Shown piece by piece: positions 1 to 8,698 of a stretch of DNA of 64,000 bases (its first letter is position 1; each line of letters opens with the position of its first letter). The notes below the pieces were generated by a model. It saw nothing but the letters and a program-made list of their open reading frames with translations. It did not search any database and was not told the origin of the DNA. A program made the position numbers and the translations under genes. The DNA comes from UMGS1883 sp045636425 (GTDB lineage: Bacteria > Bacillota > Clostridia > UMGS1883): assembly GCA_045636425.1 (NCBI GenBank), contig JAZTXM010000006.1, positions 76,924 through 140,923 of the forward strand, given 5' to 3'.

Positions 1-1609
1 CCCTGAAATTGAAATACCCGCATTTACAATTGAAGTTCCCAAGGATAAGGGTAACGGAGATTATGCGATAAACCTTGCAATGATGCTTGCAAGAGCCGCA
101 AAGTCAAACCCCCGTGCTATTGCGGAAAAAATTGTGGAGGGCATTGACAAAGAGGCTTTGGGAGCGGAAAAGGTAGAGATTGCAGGCCCCGGATTTATTA
201 ATTTCTATCTTGACAAGAAATACCTTTACAATGTTATCGAAGAAATTGAAAAGGAACAGACCGCATACGGAAATGTAGACATTGCGGACGGCAAAAAAGT
301 CGTTGTGGAATTTGTCAGTGCGAACCCCACAGGCCCCATGCATATGGGTAACGCACGCGGCGGTGCATTGGGTGATACATTAAGCAATGTTCTTTCACGT
401 GCAGGCTGGGACGTTACCAAGGAATTTTATATCAACGACGCAGGCGCGCAGATTGATAAATTCGGCAGAAGTCTTGATGCTCGTTATATACAGCTTCTTA
501 AAGGCGAGGATGCAGTAGAATTTCCCGAGGACGGTTATCAGGGTGAGGATATCCGTGTTCATGCGCAGAACTATATTGATAAATACGGGGATATTCTTCT
601 TGATAAAGAAGAGCAGGAGAGAAAGGATGCCCTTGTAGCATACGCTCTGCCTCTTAATATTGCGGCATTAAAGGAAACTCTTACGAAATACGGCATAAAT
701 TATGATGTGTGGTTCTACGAGAGCACGCTTCATAACGGCGGAAGCGTAAGCGAAACCCTTGAAAAGCTTAAAGACAGCAATATCACCTATGAAAAGGACG
801 GCGCGTTGTGGATTAAATCCACCGAGTTTGGAAGTGAAAAGGATGATGTTCTTGTCCGTGCCAACGGTATTCCCACATATTTTGCCGCAGATATTGCCTA
901 CCACAGAAATAAGCTGGAGGAGCGTAATTTCGACCTTGCAATAAACATCTGGGGTGCTGACCACCACGGGCATATTGCACGAATGAAGGGTGCAATGGAG
1001 GCTGTAGGCATCAGCGGTGACAAGCTTGATGTTCTTGTAATTCAGCTTGTACGCCTTATGCGTAACGGCGAAATTGCCCGAATGAGTAAAAGAACGGGTA
1101 AGATGATTACCCTTGCAGATTTGATTGATGAAATCGGTGTGGATGCAGCACGTTTCTTCTTTAATATGCGTGCGGCAGGAAGTCATATGGATTTTGACCT
1201 TGACCTTGCAGTAAGTCAGACCAACGAAAACCCTGTTTTCTATGTTCAGTACGCTCATGCAAGAATCTGTTCAATTATCAGAATTCTTGAGGAAAGCGGC
1301 GTCAAGGTTCCTGCATATTCCTGCATTGATGCATCGCTTCTTAATAAGGATGAAGAAATTGCACTTTTGGAAACCCTTGCACGGCTTCCCGAAGAAATCA
1401 GTGCGTCGGCACAAAGCTTTGACCCCAGCAATCTTACACATTATCTTATAGATGTAGCATCACATTTCCATTCCTTCTACAACGCATGCCGCGTTCGTGA
1501 CGAAGAAGAAAAGCTTATGTGTGCACGTCTTAAGCTAATCGAATCTACCAGAATTGTTATTAAAAATGTACTTGATATACTCGGTGTAAGTGCCCCCGAA
1601 AAGATGTAA
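1..1609 (+). CDS. argS: Arginyl-tRNA synthetase (5' end outside window)
   Basis: Charges tRNA-Arg with arginine in the cytoplasm. The window opens inside the gene: codons in frame from position 2 (PEIEIPAFTIEVPKD) fit the N-terminal domain of the family, so the first ATG at 80 is internal. About 535 residues are visible. Class I signatures are present: a HIGH-type motif (HMGNARGG, about nt 341-364) and a KMSKS-type motif (RMSKRTGK, about nt 1078-1101). The C-terminal part has the helical DALR-type anticodon-binding look and ends LGVSAPEKM. The gene downstream starts 42 bases after the stop and may be co-transcribed. Identity is secure; only the start is missing. Confidence 0.97.
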   Translation, partial: PEIEIPAFTIEVPKDKGNGDYAINLAMMLARAAKSNPRAIAEKIVEGIDKEALGAEKVEIAGPGFINFYLDKKYLYNVIEEIEKEQTAYGNVDIADGKKVVVEFVSANPTGPMHMGNARGGALGDTLSNVLSRAGWDVTKEFYINDAGAQIDKFGRSLDARYIQLLKGEDAVEFPEDGYQGEDIRVHAQNYIDKYGDILLDKEEQERKDALVAYALPLNIAALKETLTKYGINYDVWFYESTLHNGGSVSETLEKLKDSNITYEKDGALWIKSTEFGSEKDDVLVRANGIPTYFAADIAYHRNKLEERNFDLAINIWGADHHGHIARMKGAMEAVGISGDKLDVLVIQLVRLMRNGEIARMSKRTGKMITLADLIDEIGVDAARFFFNMRAAGSHMDFDLDLAVSQTNENPVFYVQYAHARICSIIRILEESGVKVPAYSCIDASLLNKDEEIALLETLARLPEEISASAQSFDPSNLTHYLIDVASHFHSFYNACRVRDEEEKLMCARLKLIESTRIVIKNVLDILGVSAPEKM

Positions 1610-1651
1610 TTGCTAAAAAGGGGCAATTTGCCGAAAGGAGGGTGTTTATAT

Positions 1652-3115
1652 ATGAAAAAGAAAATATTATCCTTGTTACTGGTGCTTAGCATTGCTCTTG
1701 GTTGTGTCGCTTTTGGTGAAGAAATCGCACCCTCGGCAGTTAAAACTCCCGAAGAGCAACAGGCTGAAGTTGTACAGTATTCCAATAATATGCAGAAAAG
1801 CATCATCAGGACATATGCTCATGCTCTTGCCGATAACTATTATTACGGAATTAAGGATGAGGAGCTCCTCTTCTCAGTTATATGCAGTGTTATTGATGAA
1901 GGAAAGCTGGATATAAACAAAGCAATTGCGGCGATGATAAAAGCACTTGATGACGAACATGCAGAGTTTTATACGCCCCAGGAATATCAGGCAATGACCG
2001 AGGATATAGCAGGCTCTTTTTCGGGTATCGGCGTAACAATCCGTGACCATGATAAAGGAGTTTTGGTCCTTTCGGTTATAGAAGGCGGTCCTGCATATAA
2101 GGCAGGCATGATGGCTTATGACTATATTGTGGGAGTTAACGGACAGGATGTTACAAAGCTTAATTCTTCGCAGGTTCGTGAGCTTATTGTAGGCGAAACG
2201 GGAACTGAGGTTAAGGTTAAGGTCCTCCGCGGAGGAAATGAGATTGAACTAACATGCATCCGTGATACGGTAGAGGTTTCACAGCTTGAAACAAAGATGC
2301 TTAATGAAAAAACTGCATACGTAAAGCTTTTGCAGTTTACCACCAATGCCCCTGAAGAAATGGAAGCATATGTAAAGGAACTGCGTTCAAAGAATATAAA
2401 GAATCTTGTTTTCGACCTGCGTGATAATCCCGGCGGTGACCTTCAGGCTGCAATTGATATAGCAAATATCTTCATAAGTGCAGGTGCTATAGCGGAGCTT
2501 CGTTATAAGGATGAAACACAAAACAAAGTCCTTCGCAGTAAGAATTTCAACGCACCCAACTTTAAAATGCTGGTGCTTGTAAATGAACACAGTGCATCTG
2601 CCAGCGAACTTCTTGCAACGGCATTGCAGTCCAGAGGCACAGGAAAAATTCTCGGAACACAAACGTACGGAAAGGGCAGTATGCAGATTCTTAACCGTGC
2701 GGTAACAGGTGCAGGATTCAAATATACAATCGGAGAATTTTATTCCTATAAGGGTAAGCGTGTTCATACCGTGGGAGTTACTCCGGATATTGTTGTGGAA
2801 AATGAAGAGATAAAGGTTGACGAATCAGAATTCCAGGCAATTGATATTAACAAAGCTACAGAGGGAATTTTGGATGAGCAGATGACCCTTGCTCTGGAAC
2901 AGAGGCTTAATGCACTCGGATATATAGAACAGGCAGACGGGGTTTTCGATGAGCAGACAAAGGATGCCGTGTCGCGTTTTCAGGCGGTTTTAGGTCATGA
3001 GATAACAGGACTGCCGGGAGTTTATGAATTTATTTATCTTAATGATTATAACTACGCAGAACTGACCACTATTGTAGATAATCAGATTAATGCGGCAATA
3101 GAATATTTTAAATAA
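1652..3115 (+). CDS. Secreted C-terminal processing protease (S41) with PDZ and peptidoglycan-binding domains
   Basis: Serine protease of the CtpA/CtpB type, expected outside the membrane. I chose ATG 1652 because AAAGGAGGG lies just upstream and the protein then begins with a signal peptide (MKKKILSLLLVLSIALG). Order of parts over 487 residues: signal peptide, N-terminal helical region, PDZ domain (around SGIGVTIRDHDKGVLVLSV), S41 core, and a C-terminal PG_binding_1 repeat (LEQRLNALGYIEQADGVFD). The Ser/Lys dyad is visible as SASASELLA and YGKGSMQ. In sporulating Firmicutes such proteases cut regulatory partners such as SpoIVFA, but many are general; the exact role here is not determined. 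Confidence 0.93.
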   Translation: MKKKILSLLLVLSIALGCVAFGEEIAPSAVKTPEEQQAEVVQYSNNMQKSIIRTYAHALADNYYYGIKDEELLFSVICSVIDEGKLDINKAIAAMIKALDDEHAEFYTPQEYQAMTEDIAGSFSGIGVTIRDHDKGVLVLSVIEGGPAYKAGMMAYDYIVGVNGQDVTKLNSSQVRELIVGETGTEVKVKVLRGGNEIELTCIRDTVEVSQLETKMLNEKTAYVKLLQFTTNAPEEMEAYVKELRSKNIKNLVFDLRDNPGGDLQAAIDIANIFISAGAIAELRYKDETQNKVLRSKNFNAPNFKMLVLVNEHSASASELLATALQSRGTGKILGTQTYGKGSMQILNRAVTGAGFKYTIGEFYSYKGKRVHTVGVTPDIVVENEEIKVDESEFQAIDINKATEGILDEQMTLALEQRLNALGYIEQADGVFDEQTKDAVSRFQAVLGHEITGLPGVYEFIYLNDYNYAELTTIVDNQINAAIEYFK

Positions 3116-3119
3116 TATC

Positions 3120-3734
3120 ATGCAGAAGCTAAACGTATTGACAACCCTTATTGAAAAAGAAGACAAACGTGCCGCCATTTCCCTGTTGAAAGGCATTTAC
3201 AAGGAAAATAGCTGTGAGGGCTATGCCTCGGCATTTGAAAAAATACTTCTTATAGAAACGGCTAAGGAGCTTAATGATAGGGTAAGAGGTTTTTATATCG
3301 ATGCGGAGCAAATGAAGACAGTTTTATTTTCTGAAAATCCTCCTACATCGGAAGAAGTAGTAAATTCCCTTTGCTTAGCCATGAATGATGCAGCCTCTCT
3401 GGAGAGGCTTAACGCATATGAAAAGGCACAGGAGTATATCAACCATAACCTGACGGATAATCAGCTTACAACGGGGGCGGCAGCGGAATATGCAGGAGTT
3501 ACCCAAAGCACTCTTGCAAAACTGTTTTCCCGCAATGCAGGCATTACTCCCGGATATTACTTAAATAAGCTAAGGGTAGAAAAGAGTATGGAATACCTCA
3601 AAGAGGGGTTATCTGTTGAGAAAACCTCTCTGAAAGTCGGATTTTCCTCCTGTGAGACATATATACGTGTGTTTAAAAAACTTATGGGAAAAACTCCGGG
3701 AGAATGGAAAAGAAATAATGTGACGGACGGCTAA
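3120..3734 (+). CDS. AraC-family transcriptional regulator
   Basis: A 204-residue protein whose last ~100 residues are an AraC/XylS double helix-turn-helix: AAAEYAGVTQSTLAKLFSR is the first HTH and SLKVGFSSCETYIRVFKKL the second, ending in the typical KTPGEWK. The N-terminal ~100 residues are helical and do not resemble a sugar-binding cupin. It starts 4 bases after the S41 protease stop with no clear ribosome site, so translation is probably coupled. The inducer and targets are not visible from sequence. Confidence 0.88.
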   Translation: MQKLNVLTTLIEKEDKRAAISLLKGIYKENSCEGYASAFEKILLIETAKELNDRVRGFYIDAEQMKTVLFSENPPTSEEVVNSLCLAMNDAASLERLNAYEKAQEYINHNLTDNQLTTGAAAEYAGVTQSTLAKLFSRNAGITPGYYLNKLRVEKSMEYLKEGLSVEKTSLKVGFSSCETYIRVFKKLMGKTPGEWKRNNVTDG

Positions 3735-3757
3735 GTCCTAAAAAAGAGGTGACAAGA

Positions 3758-4360
3758 GTGAAATTTGAAATGTTAAAAGCGAATAAAATAAAAGTTACGA
3801 TGAATGCAAGTGACTGTGAGGAGCTTGGAATTTCCTTTGAGGCGATGGCAAAGAATTCGCCCCAGTCCAGGGAGGTATTCTTTAAACTCTTACGCCGTGC
3901 GGAAAAAGAGACGGGCTTTACCTGTAACAATGCACGACTCGTGGTAGAAGCGGCAATCCGAGCTGAAAAAAGCGAAATGACACTCTTTGTAACCAAGGTT
4001 GATAACGAGGAGGAAAAGGAGCTTTTTGATAAGCTTGCTCATATCAATCTGCCTAATATTTTAAATGATGAAGCCAAGAATGATCCGCCTAAAACCGAGA
4101 AAAAAGCTTCCACCATGGTGGAGCTTGCGGACTTTGAGGATGTAATAAAAATGTGCCACTGTATGAGGGAGTGTTTTTGGGGAACGCTTTACAGTTATAA
4201 GGATAAGTATTATATGACAATGCTTCCCACCTACATACCCAAGGCATCGGAGTTTGGCTCGCCTTGCCCGGAGGGCTATCGCCCTATAGTAGAAGAACAT
4301 GGCAAAGCAATAGTGAAAAACAGTGCATTTTTGTTTATAAGAAATAGGTTTAGCGAATGA
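3758..4360 (+). CDS. MecA-like adaptor protein
   Basis: Resembles MecA/YpbH adaptors, which in Bacillus deliver substrates such as ComK to the ClpCP protease. The N-terminal stretch KANKIKVTMNASDCEELGI matches the family's opening beta strand and helix; an acidic, low-complexity linker (NDEAKNDPPKTEKKA) separates it from a C-terminal ClpC-binding-type domain. I chose GTG 3758 (VKFEMLK) because AAAGAGGTG precedes it; GTG 3749 is an alternative that would use up the ribosome site. About 200 residues. It is the last gene before a strong terminator at 4391. Confidence 0.82.
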   Translation: MKFEMLKANKIKVTMNASDCEELGISFEAMAKNSPQSREVFFKLLRRAEKETGFTCNNARLVVEAAIRAEKSEMTLFVTKVDNEEEKELFDKLAHINLPNILNDEAKNDPPKTEKKASTMVELADFEDVIKMCHCMRECFWGTLYSYKDKYYMTMLPTYIPKASEFGSPCPEGYRPIVEEHGKAIVKNSAFLFIRNRFSE

Positions 4361-4390
4361 ATATAAACTGAATAGTTGTAAATAATAGAA

Positions 4391-4418
4391 GGGCGGTCTC
4401 ACAAAAGTGAGACCGCCC
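4391..4418. terminator. Bidirectional hairpin terminator
   Basis: Perfect 12-bp stem (GGGCGGTCTCAC) with a 4-base AAAA loop, T-rich on the right. It lies between the mecA-like gene (+) and the lipoprotein gene (-), so it can end both transcripts. Confidence 0.93.
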
Positions 4419-4432
4419 TCATTAGTTTTCGT

Positions 4433-4654
4433 TTAATCTTTCAACACTTTGCCTTTGCCATCACAAGCATAGCATTCATCAATTCCGTAAGTACAATTAA
4501 CACATCGTCTGCCATTGGATTCTGAATTTCCGTTACATATGCTACATACAACATGACCATCACCGCCGCATTTTTTACAAACGGAGTAATATGAACAAGC
4601 ACTGATAAACAGTAGATTGGCTATACATAATAAACCTATTAAGAATTTCTTCAT
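4433..4654 (-). CDS. Small lipoprotein with DnaJ-like cysteine repeats
   Basis: 73 residues. It starts at ATG 4654 after GCGAGGT and opens with a lipoprotein signal (LLFISAC lipobox). The mature part is almost only CxxC pairs with glycine spacing: CKKCGGDGHVVCSICNG, then CVNC and CYACDGKGK. This is the pattern of the DnaJ central zinc-binding domain (CxxCxGxG), so it probably binds zinc and sits on the outer face of the membrane. It starts one base after the stop of the membrane protein upstream, so the two are translationally coupled. Function unknown. Confidence 0.75.
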   Translation of the reverse strand: MKKFLIGLLCIANLLFISACSYYSVCKKCGGDGHVVCSICNGNSESNGRRCVNCTYGIDECYACDGKGKVLKD

Positions 4655-4655
4655 A

Positions 4656-5099
4656 TTATTGACCTCGCTTAAAAAACACAAGATGCTTTCCCTGTGCACC
4701 GATAAACCCATGGTCGCCTGCAGAAAGATAGAGCTTTTTTGATGCAATCAGTTCTTTGCGTATTCCGTCGCTGAACTCAGCTAAAACTATCATATCACCA
4801 TTCTTAGCACGGTTTATAATTTCAATTATTTTACCGTTTTCCTCAATAGGCGTACCACTCCATTCTTTTATATAAAAAAACGGAACGATAAGACCGGCGA
4901 CAACAGCAATAAATCCAAACGCACACATAAAGGCAGGGAGTATTGTAGCCCATGCCGGGACTTCCTCATATGCCATTTCATATGATTCTTCGAACATTGA
5001 GCCCATGGATGCTCCCCACATAATAACACCAATGCCTGCAATTACGAATACAAAACCCAACAAAATTCCTGTTGAAATAATATTTGATTTTTCTCTCAT
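4656..5099 (-). CDS. Two-TM membrane protein of unknown function
   Basis: 147 residues from ATG 5099 (AGAAAGGGAAAG upstream). Two hydrophobic segments are seen (IISTGILLGFVFVIAGIGV and ILPAFMCAFGFIAVVAGLI), joined by a short acidic loop, followed by a soluble C-terminal part with small-beta-barrel character (EENGKIIEIINRAKNGDMIVL) that reads like a DUF3592 or similar extracytoplasmic domain; I am not sure of the family. It has its own promoter at 5157-5185 and is coupled to the lipoprotein downstream. Confidence 0.7.
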   Translation of the reverse strand: MREKSNIISTGILLGFVFVIAGIGVIMWGASMGSMFEESYEMAYEEVPAWATILPAFMCAFGFIAVVAGLIVPFFYIKEWSGTPIEENGKIIEIINRAKNGDMIVLAEFSDGIRKELIASKKLYLSAGDHGFIGAQGKHLVFFKRGQ

Positions 5100-5156
5100 T
5101 TTTCTTTCCCTTTCTGAATTTATACTAAGGATTTGCAAATTCTTATCTTTAACACA

Positions 5157-5185
5157 ATTATACAGCAAAAATATGGTAAAGTCAA
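5157..5185 (-). promoter_or_regulatory. Sigma-A-type promoter for 5099 gene
   Basis: On the minus strand TTGACT (5180-5185), 17-base spacer, TATAAT (5157-5162), about 60 bases before ATG 5099. Confidence 0.75.
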
Positions 5186-5222
5186 GTTAAATTCTGATTT
5201 TTAACATATTCAGGGGTGCGTC

Positions 5223-5471
5223 ATGAAAATTTATGATTTCAATGGAAAGAAAAATATCTGTGGAAACCGAGTGAAAGTAGCTCGGCAAAGACAAAAAATC
5301 ACACAAAATGATCTTGCGGCAAGGTTGCAAATCGAGGGAATAACTATTGAGCGTGACAGCGTAAGTCGTATAGAGATAGGAACAAGATTTGTAGCGGATT
5401 ATGAACTAACAGTACTTTCAAAATGTTTAAATGTATCGGTGAATTGGTTGCTGGGAATTGAAAATGATTAA
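5223..5471 (+). CDS. Small XRE-family DNA-binding protein
   Basis: 82 residues with a single Cro/C1-type helix-turn-helix (RQRQKITQNDLAARLQ, then SVSRIEIGTRFVADYEL) and the usual ending LNVSVNWLLGI. The N-terminal extension is short. GGGGTG lies before ATG 5223. It is monocistronic, divergent from the 4.6-5.1 kb pair and closed by its own terminator, so it may regulate that pair, but this is inference from position only. Confidence 0.85.
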   Translation: MKIYDFNGKKNICGNRVKVARQRQKITQNDLAARLQIEGITIERDSVSRIEIGTRFVADYELTVLSKCLNVSVNWLLGIEND

Positions 5472-5479
5472 ACAGAAAC

Positions 5480-5512
5480 GTCCCGCCCTGGAAATAGTTT
5501 CCAAGGCGGGAC
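5480..5512. terminator. Bidirectional hairpin terminator
   Basis: Stem GTCCCGCC + TGGAAA (one internal mismatch), loop TAG, followed by ATTTGTTTT. Serves the XRE gene (+) and serA (-). Confidence 0.9.
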
Positions 5513-5551
5513 ATTTGTTTTGCGTTCAGTGCTGTTTTATACACCCGTAAA

Positions 5552-6721
5552 TTATTTAATTACGCGAACTTTAATTATTCCTTCAATTGCTTTCAATTCA
5601 TCTGCAATTGCTTCGTCAGCGTTTGCCGCATCAAGAATGGTGCAAGCGTAATCGCCGCGGCTCTTATTAACCATATTTTCGATATTAAGACCCTTAGCGG
5701 CAAGTGCTGCGGTAATGCTTGAAATCATATTGGGAACATTCTTATGAAGAACTGTGATTCTTGTAGCATCTGCGGTTCTGGGAAGCTCACAGTTGGGATA
5801 GTTAACGGAATTTACAATGTTGCCGTTTTCCATATATTCAATAAGCTCTTTAGCCGCCATAACAGCACAGTTATCTTCGCTCTCCGCACTGGAAGCACCA
5901 AGATGGGGAATAGCCACTACGTTTTCAAGACCGATTACCTCATCAGAGGGGAAGTCTACCACGTAGGAAGAAATAAGACCTACTTCAAGCGCACTCTTAA
6001 GCGAATCTGTGTCAACAAGCTCCCCGCGGGAGAAGTTGAGAAGCTTTGCACCCTTCTTAACTGATGATTTAAAGAGCTCAGCATTGAACATTCCTCTTGT
6101 CGCATCCATAAGGGGAAGATGAAGCGTGATATAGTCAGCTTCAGCAAGCGCATCCTTAAGGTCATTTTTAATAACTGTGTGTCTGTCAAGGCTAAGTGCC
6201 GCCTTAACGGAAATATAGGGGTCGTAACCGATTACTTCCATACCAAGGTGATATGCCGCATTTGCAACGAGAACACCGATAGCACCAAGACCGATTACTG
6301 CAAGCTTCTTGCCCTTGATTTCACAGCCTGCAAAGTTGCCCTTGCCCTTTTCAACCATTTTGCCTACTTCCGCACCGTTACCCTTAAGGGTTTCCGCCCA
6401 CTTGATACCGCCTACGATATCACGGGAAGCAAGGAAAAGACCTGCAATTGTAAGCTCCTTAACGGCGTTTGCATTAGCGCCGGGAGTATTGAATACCACG
6501 ATACCCTTTTCACTGCACTTGTCAAGAGGAATATTGTTTACCCCTGCACCTGCACGTGCAACTGCCGCAAGTGACTGGGGAAGCTCCATATCATGCATAT
6601 TGAAGCTTCTGAGAATTATGCAATCGGGATTTTCGCAGTTGTCCGAAATTGCATATTTTACTTTATCAAAATTATCAAGACCGCATTTTGCAATCTTATT
6701 GAGTGTAAGAAGATTATACAT
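5552..6721 (-). CDS. serA: D-3-phosphoglycerate dehydrogenase
   Basis: First step of serine synthesis: 3-phosphoglycerate to 3-phosphohydroxypyruvate with NAD. 389 residues from ATG 6721, chosen because AAAGGAA is at good distance; TTG 6730 is less likely. The Rossmann motif VIGLGAIG, the catalytic-region phrase NFSRGELVDTDSL and the histidine region AIPHLGASSAESE are present. It is the short form: after the dehydrogenase core comes only an ACT-type regulatory domain (ITVLHKNVPNMISSITAAL), without the extra ASB domain of the ~525-residue type. It lies 14 bases after serC and shares its promoter. Confidence 0.96.
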   Translation of the reverse strand: MYNLLTLNKIAKCGLDNFDKVKYAISDNCENPDCIILRSFNMHDMELPQSLAAVARAGAGVNNIPLDKCSEKGIVVFNTPGANANAVKELTIAGLFLASRDIVGGIKWAETLKGNGAEVGKMVEKGKGNFAGCEIKGKKLAVIGLGAIGVLVANAAYHLGMEVIGYDPYISVKAALSLDRHTVIKNDLKDALAEADYITLHLPLMDATRGMFNAELFKSSVKKGAKLLNFSRGELVDTDSLKSALEVGLISSYVVDFPSDEVIGLENVVAIPHLGASSAESEDNCAVMAAKELIEYMENGNIVNSVNYPNCELPRTADATRITVLHKNVPNMISSITAALAAKGLNIENMVNKSRGDYACTILDAANADEAIADELKAIEGIIKVRVIK

Positions 6722-6735
6722 TTTTCTCAATTCCT

Positions 6736-7815
6736 TTACTTATTATTCTTTTCAAACTCTGCCATAAACTGAACGAGTGCCTCTACACCCTCAAGTGGCA
6801 TAGCGTTGTAGATGCTGGCTCTCATGCCGCCTACACTGCGATGTCCTTTAAGGTTTACAAAGCCTGCGGCTTCGGCTTCCTTACAGAACTTCTTATCAAG
6901 GTCAGCGTCGCCTGTAACAAAGCATACATTCATCATTGAACGGCACTTTTTGTCCGCTGTTGCCTTGAAAAGAGTTGAGTTATCAAGGAAGTCATAAAGA
7001 ATATTTGCTTTCTTCTCGTTTCTTTCCTTCATTGCCTCAAGACCACCGTTTTCGAGTGCCCATTTATACACAAGACCTGCAATATAAATTGCGTAGCAGG
7101 GAGGGGTGTTGTACATTGAGTCGTTATCAGCCATTGTTTTATAATCGAGCATTGTAGGAATATCCTCACGCGCATTTCCCATTAAATCCTCGCGGATAAT
7201 AACAACTGTAAGACCTGCAGGAGCCATATTCTTCTGTGCACCTGCATATATAACGCCAAACTTTGTAACATCTACAGGCTCACTTGTAATACAAGATGAC
7301 ATATCTGCAACCAGCACCTTGTCACCTACATTGGGAACTTCCGGGAACTTTGTTCCGAAAATTGTGTTGTTGTAGCATACGTGAACGTAATCAGCATCCT
7401 CACGCACCATATCGGGTGTAATTTCGGGAATATAGCTGAATGTCTTATCTTCTGAAGTTGCGATACACTTCGCATCGCCGTATTTCTTAGCTTCCTTAAA
7501 AGCTTTACCTGAGAACTGACCTGAAACAACATAGTCAGCCTTTCCTGTTTTCATAAGGTTAAGAGGAACTGCCGCAAACTGTGTTGAAGCACCACCCTGA
7601 AGGAAAAGCACCTTATAGTTATCAGGGATATTCATAAGTTTTCTGAAGTTAGCCTCAGTCTCTTTGATTATTGCATCGTAAACAGGGGAACGATGGCTCA
7701 TTTCCATAACGCTCATGCCACTGCCCTGGTATTCAATAAGCTCCTTCTGAGCTGTTTCAAGCACCTCAAGGGGAAGCATGCTTGGACCTGCGGAAAAATT
7801 ATAAACTCTTGACAT
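6736..7815 (-). CDS. serC: Phosphoserine aminotransferase
   Basis: PLP enzyme converting 3-phosphohydroxypyruvate and glutamate to phosphoserine. 359 residues, the usual length. The N-terminus NFSAGPSMLP and the PLP-lysine context YAGAQKNMAPAGL are diagnostic of SerC. ATG 7815 follows AGGAGG. Promoter at 7853-7881; serA follows in the same operon. No serB-type phosphatase is next to it. Confidence 0.97.
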   Translation of the reverse strand: MSRVYNFSAGPSMLPLEVLETAQKELIEYQGSGMSVMEMSHRSPVYDAIIKETEANFRKLMNIPDNYKVLFLQGGASTQFAAVPLNLMKTGKADYVVSGQFSGKAFKEAKKYGDAKCIATSEDKTFSYIPEITPDMVREDADYVHVCYNNTIFGTKFPEVPNVGDKVLVADMSSCITSEPVDVTKFGVIYAGAQKNMAPAGLTVVIIREDLMGNAREDIPTMLDYKTMADNDSMYNTPPCYAIYIAGLVYKWALENGGLEAMKERNEKKANILYDFLDNSTLFKATADKKCRSMMNVCFVTGDADLDKKFCKEAEAAGFVNLKGHRSVGGMRASIYNAMPLEGVEALVQFMAEFEKNNK

Positions 7816-7852
7816 AAAAATTGCCTCCTAAAAAATAAAAAGATTACTATCT

Positions 7853-7881
7853 ATTATACTCTTTATTTCAAAAGGTGTCAA
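7853..7881 (-). promoter_or_regulatory. serC-serA promoter
   Basis: Minus strand TTGACA (7876-7881), 17-base spacer, TATAAT (7853-7858), followed by a short leader with AGGAGG. No leader peptide or riboswitch-size leader is visible. Confidence 0.85.
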
Positions 7882-7932
7882 TTTAATTCGATACTTTTTT
7901 AACGGTTTTTTCACTTTTTGGTGGAATTTGAA

Positions 7933-7967
7933 AAGGCAAGAATCAACTCACGGTTGATTCTTGCCTT
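7933..7967. terminator. Terminator overlapping the end of a coding region
   Basis: 15-bp perfect stem AAGGCAAGAATCAAC with a 5-base loop, T-tracts on both sides. For the minus strand the stem contains the last codons and the stop of the TauE/SafE-type gene at 7948. Confidence 0.92.
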
Positions 7968-8322
7968 TTTTTCCCTTTAGTCCGACCCATATTTCCTTTA
8001 TTCCGAAAATAAGTATAAATAACCCAAAAAGCTTACCCATAATACGCGAAGAAAGATTAGTTGAAATGTATGCCCCCAACAGTGCAAAAGGGACGCCCGT
8101 AATTATAATGGGAAGTGCCGTTTTAAAGCTTATATTCTTATTTTTCATATGCACAAAAATTGCGCACAGGGCGGATGGAATAAAGCAGAAAAGATTCAGG
8201 CTTTGTGCTTTATGCTGTGATAATCCCAGAAACATCGTAGCCGCAGGAATAAGAAGCATTCCTCCGCCTACTCCCATACCGCCTAATATACCTGAGAAAA
8301 ATCCGATTATTGCAGTAAACAA
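7948..8322 (-). CDS. Half-size TauE/SafE-type membrane permease, second half
   Basis: 124 residues, about half of a normal TSUP permease (pfam TauE). The opening FTAIIGFFSGILGGMGVGGG has the glycine-rich first helix of the family; three further hydrophobic helices follow and the tail is basic (KGKKGKNQP). It starts 23 bases after the stop of a second half-size protein with the same opening. The two together equal one 8-helix permease, so they probably work as a heterodimer. The transported anion (sulfite, sulfonate or other) cannot be read from sequence. Confidence 0.83.
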   Translation of the reverse strand: MFTAIIGFFSGILGGMGVGGGMLLIPAATMFLGLSQHKAQSLNLFCFIPSALCAIFVHMKNKNISFKTALPIIITGVPFALLGAYISTNLSSRIMGKLFGLFILIFGIKEIWVGLKGKKGKNQP

Positions 8323-8345
8323 TTGTACTTCGCTCCGCTTCGTAA

Positions 8346-8696
8346 TTAAAATATCAGCATTTTTACGGATGCGGCAATCATAACAATGCCAAACCCGATT
8401 CTGATAAATCTTCCCGAAAGACGGGAAAGGAGTTTTGCCCCCACAAATGCACCCAATGCCGCACCCGATGCCGCCTTAATGATGACAGGCATATCGGCAA
8501 AACCTGCCATGGAATAAATCAAAACACCTGCAAGGGTTAGCGGCAGTATGATTATAATAGATGTGGCATGTGCCTTTTTTTCTTCGAGGGAGAAAAATTT
8601 TTGGAGTATCAGTACGGCGATTATTCCGCCGCCGGAGGCAAAAAATCCGTTTATAAAGCCTATGGGAATTCCCCAAAGCAGTCCTTTTTTCTTCAT
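8346..8696 (-). CDS. Half-size TauE/SafE-type membrane permease, first half
   Basis: 116 residues. The opening GLLWGIPIGFINGFFASGGG has the same glycine-rich helix as its partner downstream, followed by about three more helices. It begins two bases after the stop of spo0A without a good ribosome site of its own, so translation is likely coupled to spo0A. The protein looks complete; I see no frameshift joining it to the second half, since each has its own start. Confidence 0.83.
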   Translation of the reverse strand: MKKKGLLWGIPIGFINGFFASGGGIIAVLILQKFFSLEEKKAHATSIIIILPLTLAGVLIYSMAGFADMPVIIKAASGAALGAFVGAKLLSRLSGRFIRIGFGIVMIAASVKMLIF

Positions 8697-8698
8697 TA

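Noticed and set aside
668..1258. 196-codon antisense frame in argS
   Set aside because: Shadow of argS; no promoter or ribosome site.
7948..8696. Frameshifted single TauE/SafE gene
   Set aside because: Each half has its own start, a family-typical first helix and a separate stop 23 bases apart; a paired half-size arrangement is the simpler reading.
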